NCBI GenBank assembly: GCA_029641185.1
Contig: JAPWGK010000019.1
Coordinates: 1-64,000, forward strand
Reading direction: 5' to 3'
Length of the DNA: 64,000 nt
From: Pseudofabraea citricarpa
Taxonomy: Eukaryota; Ascomycota; Leotiomycetes; Helotiales; Dermateaceae
Below the pieces are notes generated by a model, which had not been told where the DNA came from, did no database searches, and saw nothing but the letters and a program-made list of their open reading frames with translations. This document shows positions 34,177 to 45,747 of the stretch, piece after piece (position 1 is the first letter of the stretch; each line of letters begins with the position of its first letter). The position numbers were made by a program, and so were the translations under genes.

Positions 34177-36005
34177 ATGGCAGAAGCAGCGGATGTAGGG
34201 AAGCCGGCGGCGGCGAGAGATACTTCCGAGTCAAAAGCATATCCTGCCGACGTGGATGTGGGGATATTGGATGAGACTGCTGTCATACCCAAGGGCACCA
34301 TTGATCCAGTGTACGAGGCGAAAGCTCGAGTACTGAACCATGCAGTAATCCGTTCCTGTTCAAGATGCAATGAATTCAAAACCTGACTTTTCTTTTTAGA
34401 TGTGCGTATGTTTCTTCTGGGCTTTCTGATTGATGCTTACTCGGTGCAGTCAGGAGATCGGAATGGGCAGGTATCAATGGCAGCTGTTCATTGTTGTCGG
34501 TTTCGGATGGGCGAACGATAATCTATGGCCGATTGTAACATCGCTCATTTGTAAGTATCGGCTTGACTTCCGCTCAGAAGCTTTCTGATGGTGAAATCTG
34601 ACAGTCACACCGATCGCCAATGAGTTTCTCCCTTCTCGACCTCCGCTGTTATCGCTTGCTCAAAATATTGGTCTTCTCGCTGGAGCCATGTTCTGGGGAT
34701 TTGGATGCGATATTTTCGGTCGTAGATGGGGATTCAACCTTACCCTTGGTATCACAGCTGTCTTCGGCTTGATAGCAGCCGGATCGCCGAGTTTTGCTGC
34801 AATTGGTATTTTTGCTAGCTTGTGGAGCTTTGGAGTTGGTGGAAACCTCCCAGTCGATTCAGCCGTCTTTTTAGAATTCTTGCCTGGTTCACATCAGTAC
34901 TTACTCACAGTGCTCTCAGTATACTGGGCTTTGGCTCAGCTTGTTGCCACTCTAATCGCATGGCCACTTCTTGGGTATCATACTTGCCAACAAGACGAGG
35001 AGTGTACGAAGTCAGCAAACATGGGCTGGAGATACTTTGTTATCGTCATGGGTTCTATCTCGATGATTGAGTTCATTCTGAGATTCTGTTTCTTTACCGT
35101 CTACGAGTCTCCGAAATATCTCATGGGGAAAGGAAAGGACCAAGAAGCCGTTCGAATCGTGCATGAAGTCGCACGCAGAAATGGAAAGTCATCTAATTGT
35201 AAGTGCTCGCATCAAAGATTCCGTGCGAGATGCTGATAATTCCAGTGTCCATTGAGCAGTTACAGGCATGTGACCCTGATGGTACTTTCACCCAGGTCGA
35301 CACTTCTGTAGCCATCAAGCGGAAAATTGAGAAATTCAACCTGACACACGTGCGGGCTCTCTTTGCCAGTCCGAAATTAGCCTGGTCAACCAGCCTCATT
35401 ATGTTGGTGTGGGCTTTCATCGGATTGGGATACCCACTATATAATGCATACATACCATATATCCAAGCGACGAAAGGTGCAGAGTTTGGCGATGGCTCAA
35501 CGTATCTCACATATCGCAACTCTCTGATCATCGCCGTCCTCGGTGTCCCGGGTGCTTTGATCGGGGCCGCTCTTGTAGAACTTCCCAGATTTGGGAGGAG
35601 AGGCACTCTTGCACTGAGCACCATCCTGACCGGGGTCTTTCTCTACTGCAGTACCACCGCTCTCACCTCGGAACAGCTCTTGGGCTGGAACTGTGCCTTC
35701 AATTTCTGTAGCAATGTCATGTATGCCGTACTCTACGCATACACGCCCGAGATCTTCCCGACCAAAGACAGAGGGACTGGCAATGCTTTGACAGCTACGG
35801 CGAACAGGGTTTTTGGCATCATGGCCGTGAGTATCCTTTCCTGTTTGGCTGTCACGTTTGCTGACTTGGAAATTAGCCTATCATCGCCATGTTCGCAAAT
35901 CTAGAAACAGCAGCCCCGGTTTATACTTCAGGTGCTTTGTTCATCGCCGCTGGACTTGGGGTTTGCCTTCTGCCTTTTGAATCTCAAGGATCAGCTAGTT
36001 TGTAA
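34177..36005 (+). CDS. MFS transporter (sugar/SV2-like type), probable microexon
   Basis: Exons predicted: 34177-34344, a microexon beginning at 34400, 34450-34550, 34605-35198, 35246-35826 and 35877-36005, giving 524 aa. The core motif EIGMGRYQWQLFIVVGFGWA marks the first helix of fungal MFS proteins related to SV2/sugar porters. The loop WGFGCDIFGRRWGFN is the helix 2-3 signature in slightly changed form. About twelve hydrophobic helices follow, with an acidic or cysteine-bearing loop (CQQDEECTKS) and the PEIFPTKDRGTGNALTATANR motif before helix 11. The substrate is unknown. Between exon 1 and EIGMG the frame can be kept only by a tiny exon, AT (34400-34401) or ATGTGC (34400-34405, then joined to 34454); both give the same length. 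Plasma-membrane location is inferred. Confidence 0.87.
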
Positions 36006-36481
36006 GGAGGAAGTCGTGAATCCTCACGAGTATCAAGGGTGTTCTAGATATACACAAAAGGAATCCTTGTATTTATTATTGTAATTTCTGTAAGGTGCGT
36101 AAAATTTAGCCGTAATTATAGGCAACTCACCCAACCAAGACGACGGGAATATCTCTGAAGATTCTTTGGGTCCGTGCGATATATAATGTAAACAGAGCTT
36201 GAGTAAGTGACTCGAGACTACAACTTCATCAACAATCACCACTCGTCAAGTTGTGGATTTCTCGGCGATCAAGAAATCACTGAAGACTTAAAAGTATGAA
36301 GCGAATAAACTCTTTGCTATGTAAGGAGCTACTGTATGTTATTAAAATGGTAGAGTACAAGCCAGATAATTCCGAAACAAACCCTTTGCATTCCTCGCAT
36401 CACTCATTGACAAATACTCATCTATTTGTTCTCAAATCGAAAAGAAAAACCCTTACCAAAACGCCATAATCATTTGAGGTC
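36006..36481. other. convergent intergenic region
   Basis: 476 bases between the MFS gene and the small membrane-protein gene; both 3' ends point into it. No gene seen. Confidence 0.6.
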
Positions 36482-37086
36482 TTACATGGAGTTATCTTTT
36501 ATCTGGCCCGAATGTCGAGCATACTCGACTCTAGCCCAAACGCTGAGGAGAACGACGGCCATGAGCCAGGCGACAAAAATGGTAACGCCGATCGTTGTTC
36601 CCAGGGTGGTCCAAAACTCCCTACGTCTCCTTGCAATGGCATCATTGATCTCGAAATCTTTGTTGGCCTGCTTCTCATGAACAACTGAGTAAGAGCTGTA
36701 CCATATTATAGCGACATACCAGTGGTTGATCTTCCAAACGACTTTCCAACCTTTCGACCCTGTTTACCAGCTGCGCCAGAGCAGTCTCCCTTATCGATGC
36801 TGAGTCCATTGAGCTGCCGCCCCAAAGACTAATGCCTGTATCTTCGATCGAGTCGGTGTTGTCCTCTACCGGTGTTTGCGGAGCGACATGCTCGTGCCTT
36901 GACGAGGCGACGGACTTGAAGGATGGCGGGGCAGTATTTGGGATTCCAGTATAGTATGAGGGGTCTAGCTGATCAAGAGGGACTCCATCTTCAATGAGCG
37001 GGACCTGGTTCTGTTAGTCATTTGGTTTGAGGCATTGATTTTGCTACTTCATGGTTGGAGCTTACTCGCTGGTAGTTTTGCGCCAT
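36482..37086 (-). CDS. small C-terminally anchored membrane protein, unknown function
   Basis: This gene is split into pieces too small to stand out as open frames. Exons 37086-37066 (7 codons), 37004-36720 and 36667-36482 join across introns of 61 nt (GTAAGC..CCAG) and 52 nt (GTATGT..GCAG), all in phase 0, to give 163 aa. It starts MAQNYQRVPLIEDG and is hydrophilic and Ser/Pro-rich for about 75 residues. Then comes a short coiled-coil candidate (ALAQLVNRVERLESRLED). It ends with one transmembrane helix (TLGTTIGVTIFVAWLMAVVLL) about 20 residues before the C-terminus. The topology suggests a tail-anchored or type II-like protein. I do not recognise the family. Clean splice sites, frame agreement and a hydrophobic helix make it a real gene in my view. 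Confidence 0.72.
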
Positions 37087-38482
37087 TCCGAAGTTCAATC
37101 TGGGGAAGAAAAGGTGGGGTAGTAATCGTCTAACAGCTCTCAGCGAACGACGACGCGTGGTGTTTTTTTCTGTACAGCTGGCTTGACGATGAAAATCCAG
37201 GCTTCAAGAACAGCAACGAAATGAACGAGAACAAAAGTCTGAAAGATCAGGAACCAAGCTGCATTTTGCTCGCCGCGTAAGCATTCGGCGGAATATAAAG
37301 GCTGCTGAGCCGCAGCGCAGCATACAGGCGGTAGGGCGACCCCGCCCTATTGGTTGCTTCGACGCCCGAGACCTGTTTCCTATCGTGATATCACTGCAGC
37401 TGACCTATCTCGTCGCTGGAATGCATCGTGGCAGTGCTGTGTGGTTTAGGTGTCCGTTCCAGCTCGAGCGTTTGAGCTCGCTATCACCGAGGCCGAATAG
37501 AGTGCTCCCCCGCAGTCCGCAGAGAGATCCAACACCGAGAGCACCTCTTTTGCGACGGCATTGCGAGAGATTCCTTAGCTCAAGGATGGTCTTGCGAATC
37601 ATGAGATGGCGTGTTACGGAAGACGAGATCACTTTGTGCTAGACGAAGGTTACGAGGGGTTGTGTGTATGTGTACTAATGCCACTCGCGCCGCGTTCAAG
37701 GCACACCTACTTAATCTCGCACACCATTTTCAAACCACTGTATAAAGTGGCCAGATCATCCAGTAATATTGGACTTGATCCTGCATATTCGCAACCTGAA
37801 GCATGAAGTTTACTTGTATTGGAATGCCATACTCCATAGTGAACTTTGATGTCACTGCGGGGAGTGGTTTGAGTGTTGAACTCGCTTGCTTAATATCCGT
37901 CCCTTGGTAAAGATGGATGCCTAAAAGTCACAATGTTTTAAATCATTTGGCAAGAAATGATGACGCAGACTATGTATGAAGTTAATAACTCAAGATTACC
38001 CAAGGCCAGCTTGTATAACCAATATTTCTTGTGTCTGCAGGTCGATTACAAGTAAGAAGTAGCTCAAGCAGTGTGATGATTAAGATAATGTTAATTCCAG
38101 CCACAAATCTCAAATGAAATCGAGACACTAGAACAAATGATCGAGTTTAGCATTCCATAGCCCTACGAATCCAAATCAACCTCGCTAGACTTTGTCTGGA
38201 ACCAAGCTTCAAAGCCTCAAGAACTCCCGTCGCTTCGAGTAAGTAGTATGGTCATGTGACCGATAGCTCTGTTTGCGGTTAGCACAAGCCCAAACCCCTG
38301 CAGGCTGCTGAATAAGGTGCTGAGTGATAATCGCAAATCCCAAAAGCGTCATGACAAAAGTCCCAGGCCCGCACGATAGCCATGATGAAAATGGTCTCCA
38401 ATCAACAAGTAATCCTTTCCAATCTTCTTCTCCCCTCTCCCATCGTCTCCAAGCTTCTCGCAATCTGTGAGGAGAAGTATAT
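37087..38482. promoter_or_regulatory. divergent intergenic region
   Basis: 1396 bases between the starts of the small membrane-protein gene (minus) and the pirin gene (plus). The right edge has TATATAT at about 38478-38484, overlapping the first pirin ATG. No coding signal seen. Confidence 0.5.
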
Positions 38483-39591
38483 ATGAAGCTCTTCCTTTTC
38501 GTAACCTCCATTTTCATTGCAACAATTTCAGTTCTGTTTTCATCCCCTCTACTACAGCTTCTCTCAACCCTCACAAATAGCTTGAAGTCAAACACCCCAG
38601 CTACAATTACTACCAGCGCAGCAATTACTTCTCATACAGAACAACCCTTCATGAGCAGCGCAAGCGCAATCAAATCCGTCATGTCGAAAGCACTTTCCAA
38701 TGCAAAGATCGTACCCCGCCGTTCAACAGATCGCGGCCATGCGAACCACGGCTGGCTTGATTCATACCACACCTTCAGTTTCGCAAACTACTACGATCAC
38801 AGATTCCAGAATTTCGGAAGTCTGCGAGTCTTGAATGAGGATCGTGTGTCTGGCGGACAAGGATTCCCTACACATCCCCATCGCGATGCCGAAATCTTCA
38901 GTTACATCTTGAGCGGCGAATTGACGCATCGTGATAGCATGATTCAGAAGGGCAAGGAGGGCAACCAGGGAGATGATTTCTTCAGGATGAAGAGAGGCGA
39001 TGTCCAATTCACAACCGGTGGTACAGGTATGTTTTGTATCCCTATCCGGCTTATCACGAGCGCCTGCTAACAGACGCAGGAATCGCACACTCGGAACAAA
39101 ACGAGTCGAGGAAACAAGTACATTTCCTTCAGATCTGGGCACTCCCATGGTCTCAAGGCCTCACTCCCCGCTACCACACAAAGACCTTTTCCGAAGAAGC
39201 CAAGCGCTCTGCCTTCCTGCCGATTCTCTCGCCACTGAAAGCCGGGCCTGGCGCAACGCCCGCAGAAGAAAAGGCAGCCGAACCCACACTCCCAGAAACC
39301 ATTCCCATCCACGCAGATTTCGTCATGGCGGCGGGCATAATTGGTGTTGATAAGAGATTCAAGTGGACAGTTGGTGCCAATGCCGTCAAGAGCGTCAAGA
39401 ACAGAAAGATTTACATACACGTGCCGATGTGCAAGAGCGGCAGTGCGAAGATCAGAATCGATGGCCGGGAAGATGCAGTTCTCGAGGAGGGTGATGGTGC
39501 ATTTATCACCAATGTTAATGCTGGAGACGTCATTGGATTCGAAAGCATTGGCGAGGCAGAAGCTGAGGTCATTGTCTTGGACAGTGACTAG
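38483..39591 (+). CDS. pirin family protein
   Basis: Exons 38483-39026 and 39080-39591 (53-nt intron GTATGT..GCAG) give 351 aa from the first ATG. The cupin metal site of pirins is complete: HPHRDAE with His131 and His133, then IAHSE with His185 and Glu187. Typical pirin text NHGWLDSYHTFSFANYYD and the C-terminal cupin half (MCKSGSAKIRIDG, GDGAFI) are present. Pirins are nuclear or cytosolic iron proteins, some with quercetinase activity; the role here is unknown. Residues 2-30 are strongly hydrophobic, unusual for a pirin. A second ATG at 38651 (Met57) would give a normal 295-residue pirin, and the TATA-like sequence touching the first ATG favours that start at least sometimes. Confidence 0.88.
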
Positions 39592-40607
39592 AAGATTCTT
39601 ATTTCTTAAAGCTTAGATTGATGTATATACCACTCATTTTTCTTCTAGAATCGCATAGCTAATACATTACGTTAACGATTACATCGTTTCCATGTTTTCT
39701 TCTTTTGCATCCCAGATGCAGCATATGCCCAGATTAAATTCCACAAGAGAAAAAAAATGTGTAGTTGTTTTCGAGTTACAGAATGAGACCCATTTGTAAG
39801 AGTTTCCATCACACCACTCCCTATCAAGGAGGTACAGCAGCACCAAAGGAAAAGAGAAGAAAAAATTAGAAGAAAAAAATTGCACTGCTTTATATCAATA
39901 GCTCCGAGCCCTCTCTTCTTTTCCACGCAGCAAGAAAGGGATGAGGTCATCTTAAAAATCAAAAAAGAGTGAATGAAAATGAATAGGCGGCTAGAAGACA
40001 TCAAAAATAAGCGAATCAAACCCCCTTTCCCCTTTTCTAGGTTTATTTAAGCGAAGGACTTTGTTCTTCCTAGAATATAAAGGGAGAAGGACCCCAAACT
40101 TACGACGACTTCCATCTTTAATTAGTCTCTGCCACCGTCTCTGTCTTGGCTACCACTTCTCTGTGCACCTCACATATACTATTCAATATCTGCTCCTGTC
40201 TCTACAGGTGCTTGTAACAGAAATTCTCACAAGCGAGCAAGCGAGCAAGATAGCAAAATAATGTTTCTTTAGACGACATTATCTTGTTTATTATGATAAA
40301 TATCTAAGTCAACTCTAAACATAAAGCATTTCTGTGTAAAATCATAATTTTATAATATCACCATAACAAAGCACAACTTATTGATATTTTTTTCATTATA
40401 TTTATCTGCAAGTACGGCAAATCTATCGATCGATGTGTTTGAGGAACATCCGACTCATAACAAAAGAAAAGGAGAACATTGGGAGCAAGAGGCTATTCCG
40501 TGCTTGAAAGAAATATGGTGACAAAAAGAGTCATGTGCAAGCACAAATGAGAGTTAGAAGAGAAAACATGATGAACATGCTGGCACGACAAGAATCAAGA
40601 GAGCCCA
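39592..40607. other. convergent intergenic region
   Basis: About 1 kb between the 3' ends of the pirin and Ser/Thr-rich genes. AT-rich stretches, no gene seen. Confidence 0.6.
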
Positions 40608-43600
40608 TCAGTTATGTCCATATCCATTGCGGTCATGTCGGTTTGGTCGATATCCATGGTGACGACCCTTTCCATCATGGTTGTCATGTCCGTTTCCACC
40701 GCCATAGTATGGAGGAGGTCCATATGGAGGAGGTGTATAAACTGGAATCTCGGCAGTGGAAGAGCTACTAGTGATCAAAGTGGTTCCGATGGGTGAGTTG
40801 TCGGTGGTCGTACTAGCACTGGAAGATGTAGTAGTGAAAATTGGAGGGGAACTCGCGGTGTACTCAGTACTCTCAGCTGGAGAGTCAGATGTGACGCTTG
40901 AGGAGCTTGGAGCTGTTCCAGTTGGGCCGACAAAGGTTGTTGTATTGGAAACAGGGTAGTAGACTGAAGTGGTGCTCGTAAGGGTCGAGGAGCTCAAAGT
41001 GGTTCCAATTGGTGAGTTGTCCGTGGAAGTACTAGCAGAGGATGAAGGCACAGGATAGGCAGGAATGGTCAAACTACTGCTTGATGTGGTTCCAACAGGC
41101 GAATTGTCTGTGGTTGAAGAGCCTGGAGGTGTAGTAGTAGTGGACGATTCGTCGGGGTTTGAAAAGGTGGGAAACGTCTCCAAGGGAGCAGTAGTGGGTG
41201 CAGTGGGTGCGTATGTAGATGTGGTATTAAAAACAGGATATGGAACAGTGTAGATTGGGGTTGTCACAATGACAGTAGTCGAGGTAGTTCCAACTGGAGA
41301 GTTGTCACTGGTCGTAGATACTGTAAAATGGTTAGTCAAGACTGGAAGAAATTCGGATGAATACATACCTGAAATTGTTGTGGAGTTGTAAGATGGTACA
41401 GAAGATGAAACTCCATATGTGCATGGGGTAGTAGTGGTGGGAAGGTCACTGGTTGAAGAAAGCGAAGGAGGCGAGGTTCCAGTTGGACCAGCAGTAGAGG
41501 TTGAGTTGGAACCTGTTGGGAAGGGAGCAGTGGAAGTCTCACTGAAAGTTGAAGATGTTCCAACGGAGACACTTGAAGTGCTGACAGGGCTGTTCGAAGA
41601 TGTCTCAGAGGATGGGACGGCTCCAGTTCCAGTTGGACCAGCAGAAGATGTCGAATTACCAGTTGGGTAGTAAGGAATATATGGAGTTAGAACGGATGAT
41701 GGAGCTGTTGTCAATGGAATTGAAATGGATGACAGAGAAGTTGTAACTGGAGAATTGCTCGAGGTAGATGACTCTGAAATTCCACTACCAGTAGGTCCGG
41801 TTGACAAAGTGGAGTTACCAGTTGGGTAGTAAGGAGTTACAGTCGAGACTGTAGAGGTCGAAGGTCCAGTTGTCAAAGGAATAGAAGATGAGGAGGTGGT
41901 AGAGACAGGGGAGTTATCTGTGGTGCTGCTGAACGATCCCGTTCCTGTGCCTGTGGGGCCAACCGATGAGGTGGAGTTGCCAGTGGGGTAGTAGGGGATA
42001 TAAGGTGTAAGGGAAGATAAGACAGAGCTGGTTGAAACTGGAGAGTTATCGGTTGTGCTACTACCTGAACCAGTTCCCGTGGGGCCTACAGATGATGTAG
42101 AGTTTCCAGTAGGGTAGTATGGAGTTGCAGTTGACACGGGTGCTGTGTCAGAACTTGGGCCAGTTGTCAAAGGAATGGATGAAGAGATCGAACCAGTACC
42201 AGTTGGTCCAAAGCTTGAAGTTGAGTTGAAGACTGGGTATGGAGCCGTGGTAGTGACTGGAGATGTGCTGGACTCCTCAATAGAAGAATAATATGGTGGT
42301 GGTCCATACGACGAAATGGGATACACAGACACGAGGGATGTTGTGGAAATATCAATCGTGGTACCTGTGCCAGTTGGGCCAGCAGATGAGGTCGAGTTTG
42401 AGACTGGGTATGGGGCCGAGCTTGTAGTCACTGGAGAGTTGCTTGTGGTGCTGATCTCGGAAGATCCAGTTCCAGTTGGTCCTGCCGATGAAGTTGAGTT
42501 GGAGACAGGGTAAGGAGCAGATGAGCCTGGGGTATAAATTGGGATGCTTGCACTGATAGTTGAAACTGGAGATGTTCCCTCGGAGGTCGAGGCTGATCCT
42601 GTACCAGTTGGTCCGTATGACGAGGTCGAGTTGAAAGCTGGGTAAGGAACAGTCGAGCTAGAAGAACTCAATGTAGTGCCAATAGGAGAGTTATCAGTGG
42701 TTGAGCTTCCAGGAGGAGTATAGTAGATTGGTCCGCCAGGCTGAGTGCTGCTGGAAATAGAACTAGTTGTTCCAACTGGGGAGTTATCTGTAGTAGAACT
42801 TCCTGGTGCTGTCCCGGTACCCGTTGGTCCAGCCGAAGATGTGCTGTTCAAGACTGGGTAAGGGATGTAGATGGAAGAACTGCTAGTCTCAGTGGTAGAA
42901 CTGGAAGTAGTTCCCACAGGGGAGTTATCAGTGGTTGACGAGCTTGCAGGGCTTGTTCCAGTTGGACCAGCTGAGCTTGAAGAGTTTCCAGAAGGGTACA
43001 AAGGAGTAGATGGTACAGGGTAAACTGGCAGGCTCACACTGCTTGAAGTGGTAACTGGCGAGTTATCCGTGGTGCTACTCGATGTCTCTGAGGAAGACGA
43101 TGGAAGGCCAGGAGTCTCAATTGGTCCAGTCGACCCAGCAGATGTAGTTGAGTTGCTTACTGGGAAGGGAGCCGAAGAGCTTGCAGAGAAGGTAGGAATT
43201 CCACTTGAACCAGTTCCACCGGGCAAGGTGTGAGTGATGGTAGTTGGAACAGTCAGCGTCAAAGTAATGTCAGTCTCAGTAACCGAAGTAGTGTCAGTTG
43301 CCGAAGAGCTGCTCTCGCTTGAAGTCGTGCTAACTGGAGAGTTGTCGGTGGTGCTTGTCTCAACAGAAGATGAAGAAGCGGTACTCAATGAGATAGAGAC
43401 AGAGCTGCTCGAAGACGAAGTGCTAACTGGTCCAGTACTCTCAGCAGAAGAGGACGAAGAAATACCGGTAGAGTAGACAGAAGAGAGAGGGACTGTGAAG
43501 TTGAGTGTTAGTTCAAGCTCAGGGGTGGGAGACTTGGAACTTACCAGTATATTCAGTGCTGGAAGAGCTGATGGCGCTGCTCTCGCTTGTTGCAGTAGTA

Positions 43601-43842
43601 GCAGTGGTGCTGCTGCTGCTGGAAGAGAGAGTTGGCTGAGGGCCGTAACCACCATAGCTATAGTGTCCAGGGTAGTTGACCGGAGCATAAGCACCATAAG
43701 CGCGAGGCTCGTAAGCTTCAGCTGGTGCAGCTTCGCGCTTGGCGGCTTGCATCCACTTGGGAAGAGCCTGCACAGCGGGAGCCAAGGTCAAGGCGACAAT
43801 GGCAGTCGACACGAGGCCAACATTGAGCATATTAAGTCTCAT
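40608..43842 (-). CDS. secreted Ser/Thr-rich repeat protein with His-rich tail
   Basis: Exons 43842-43545, 43492-41369 and 41320-40608 give 1044 aa. Introns are 52 nt and 48 nt; the second is in frame and stop-free. A signal peptide (about 1-26) is followed by KREAAPAEA: Lys35-Arg36 is a Kex2-type site followed by an Ala/Glu-rich run. A Tyr/Gly-rich stretch (YGAYAPVNYPGHYSYGGYG) leads into about 850 residues of Ser/Thr. There I count about 14 copies of an NSTSSxGPTGTG-like unit, alternating with TTDNSPVGTTSS-like units. Dense O- and N-glycosylation is expected. The C-terminus is YTPPPYGPPPYYGG followed by a His/Asn/Gly-rich end (GHDNHDGKGRHHGYRP). There is no hydrophobic GPI-signal end, so it is probably secreted or non-covalently held in the wall. 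A mucin- or adhesin-like role is inferred. Confidence 0.87.
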
Positions 43843-45747
43843 GGTGATCTGGGGGAGGAGCGCGTGTCAGGAGATGCGCAGTAAGGATTGGGGGGTAGAG
43901 AGAGCTTTGAGCTTCCTTCTGTTGTGTTGTGTTGTGTTGTGTTGAAGAGAGGAGGTGGAGGAGGTAGGGTGAGGGTGCGCGTGCGCGAACTTACTGAGAG
44001 ATAGCTTCCACGTAAAGAGGAGCTTCAATTGACGGGGGTAAAACGAATGTGGTATTAAGAAAGCAGGTAACGAGTGACGGGAGAGGTGGACTACGGGTTA
44101 GTAGTGCTGTTGAGAGCTCTGAGAAGACCGGAAGCCGACTCGAGGAGGTTGTCGAAGAGTGACAAAAGTGGTGATGAAGAAGAGAAGAGGATTTTGGGAG
44201 CACGAAGAGGAGATATATGAGGGCAGTGGCATCACGCGTACTAGCGTGCGCAGTAGTTGCTCAACTGGAAGTTGCCAAAACGGGAAAGAAGCGAGCACGT
44301 CGCCAATCTGCACCGCACTCCTTGATCTACAGCTTGTATAAAAAAGGCTTTTTGCACACCATTCTGTCCACTCGCATCTTGTCGATCCATCAGATCCCCA
44401 GGGGTTTATGCTGCGATGCAGTGTATCCCGGTTTCACATCAAGGCGTACAGTGGTGGGCGGGTACCCGAGCTGTGTTTACTGGGACGAGCTATCATCACG
44501 GCCAGTACACTCACTGTACAGACAGTATGGCAGCATCGAGCCCCGCGATACCGTAATTTGCAAAGGGCATGTACCGTACGAGTCCACGTTCGACCCGCAC
44601 TCCCTTTCTGTTCTGTTGGGGTGGCACGACGTGCAGACAGAGGTGGGAACTTGCATGCTGCAACTTGCCGCACATCAATATGCTGTTCCTGCAGCAAATA
44701 TCTATCTGGTGCGACCCAATTCAGTGCTCGCAAGTTCCGGCCGCAGACCCGAGCATTACAAATGACCGCCTGCTTGCGAGAGGCAGAGAGGCATCGAGGC
44801 ACACACGAGAGCACATCACCACCACAGAGCAAGACAAGGCTTAACAGGAGTTGACAAACAATGAACCATTGTCTCTCTCTCTCTCTCTCTCGGGACTGTC
44901 GAGTCAAGGAGCCATAGGTACCATCGGCCATGGACGTGTATGTGAAACCGGCGATCAGCCTCACTGCATAGGACTAGACTGCAAGCCCGGCCATTCTCGC
45001 CGTGGAAATACAAATGCGAACGCAACGTTGAGGGGCGCCGCCTACTTGACGGATGGCAGCCTCGCCTCGTACTCACAGCCGTTTGCTAAAACGTGACTCG
45101 ATGGTTCATGACTTGGTGTGGCGAGGCCAGTACAGCAGCCAGCTGCGACAGATCTAGAGCAAGCAGCTAGGTGGAGCCGACAATCTGTCGAGATGCCGTC
45201 GCTACAGTTTTTCGCAGATGTGTCACATTCATTTGTAGCCCCGAATTCCTTGGCTTCCAGCTTCCAAGGCAACTTCCATCCTCCTCGGCCGGCCTAATCA
45301 ATTTTAATGAGCCTCCTCTCCTTTTTGGCGTCCGTGTGTCAACCGGTTGTGCGGGTGGGCAAACTGTCACTTCGGCTAGCTTGTGCCTTACAGCATGCAT
45401 GCTGTATGCTGTAAGTACTCTATATATCTGCCCGAATCAACTAATCAGGAGCACCAGATCACCCATGCGCACACTTGTTGGCACTTTGCAATGAGGGAGA
45501 GCTGCATTAAAAGTTGCCGATTGAATAAACCATGTTTCTAGTCATACAACGCCACGCTAAGTAGCAAACAAAATAACGAAATATGAGCATTCAGCCCGTC
45601 CCAGCAGTAACCAAGCTGGTACCCTTTGCCGGTGATGTGTGGTTACTTGCGATTGACGCCAGCAAGATTGCCAGTACCACAATCGAATCCCAAGTCGGGT
45701 CTGTGGACCTTGTGGCGAGTACACACGCGGTACCTTGCATTTATCCC
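43843..45747. other. upstream region of the Ser/Thr-rich gene
   Basis: About 1.9 kb. Near the ATG it contains a GTTGT repeat (about 43920-43942) and purine-rich DNA typical of a promoter and 5' untranslated region. A CT repeat lies at 44873-44891. Short frames on both strands at 44200-45500 look like chance. No gene supported. Confidence 0.5.
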
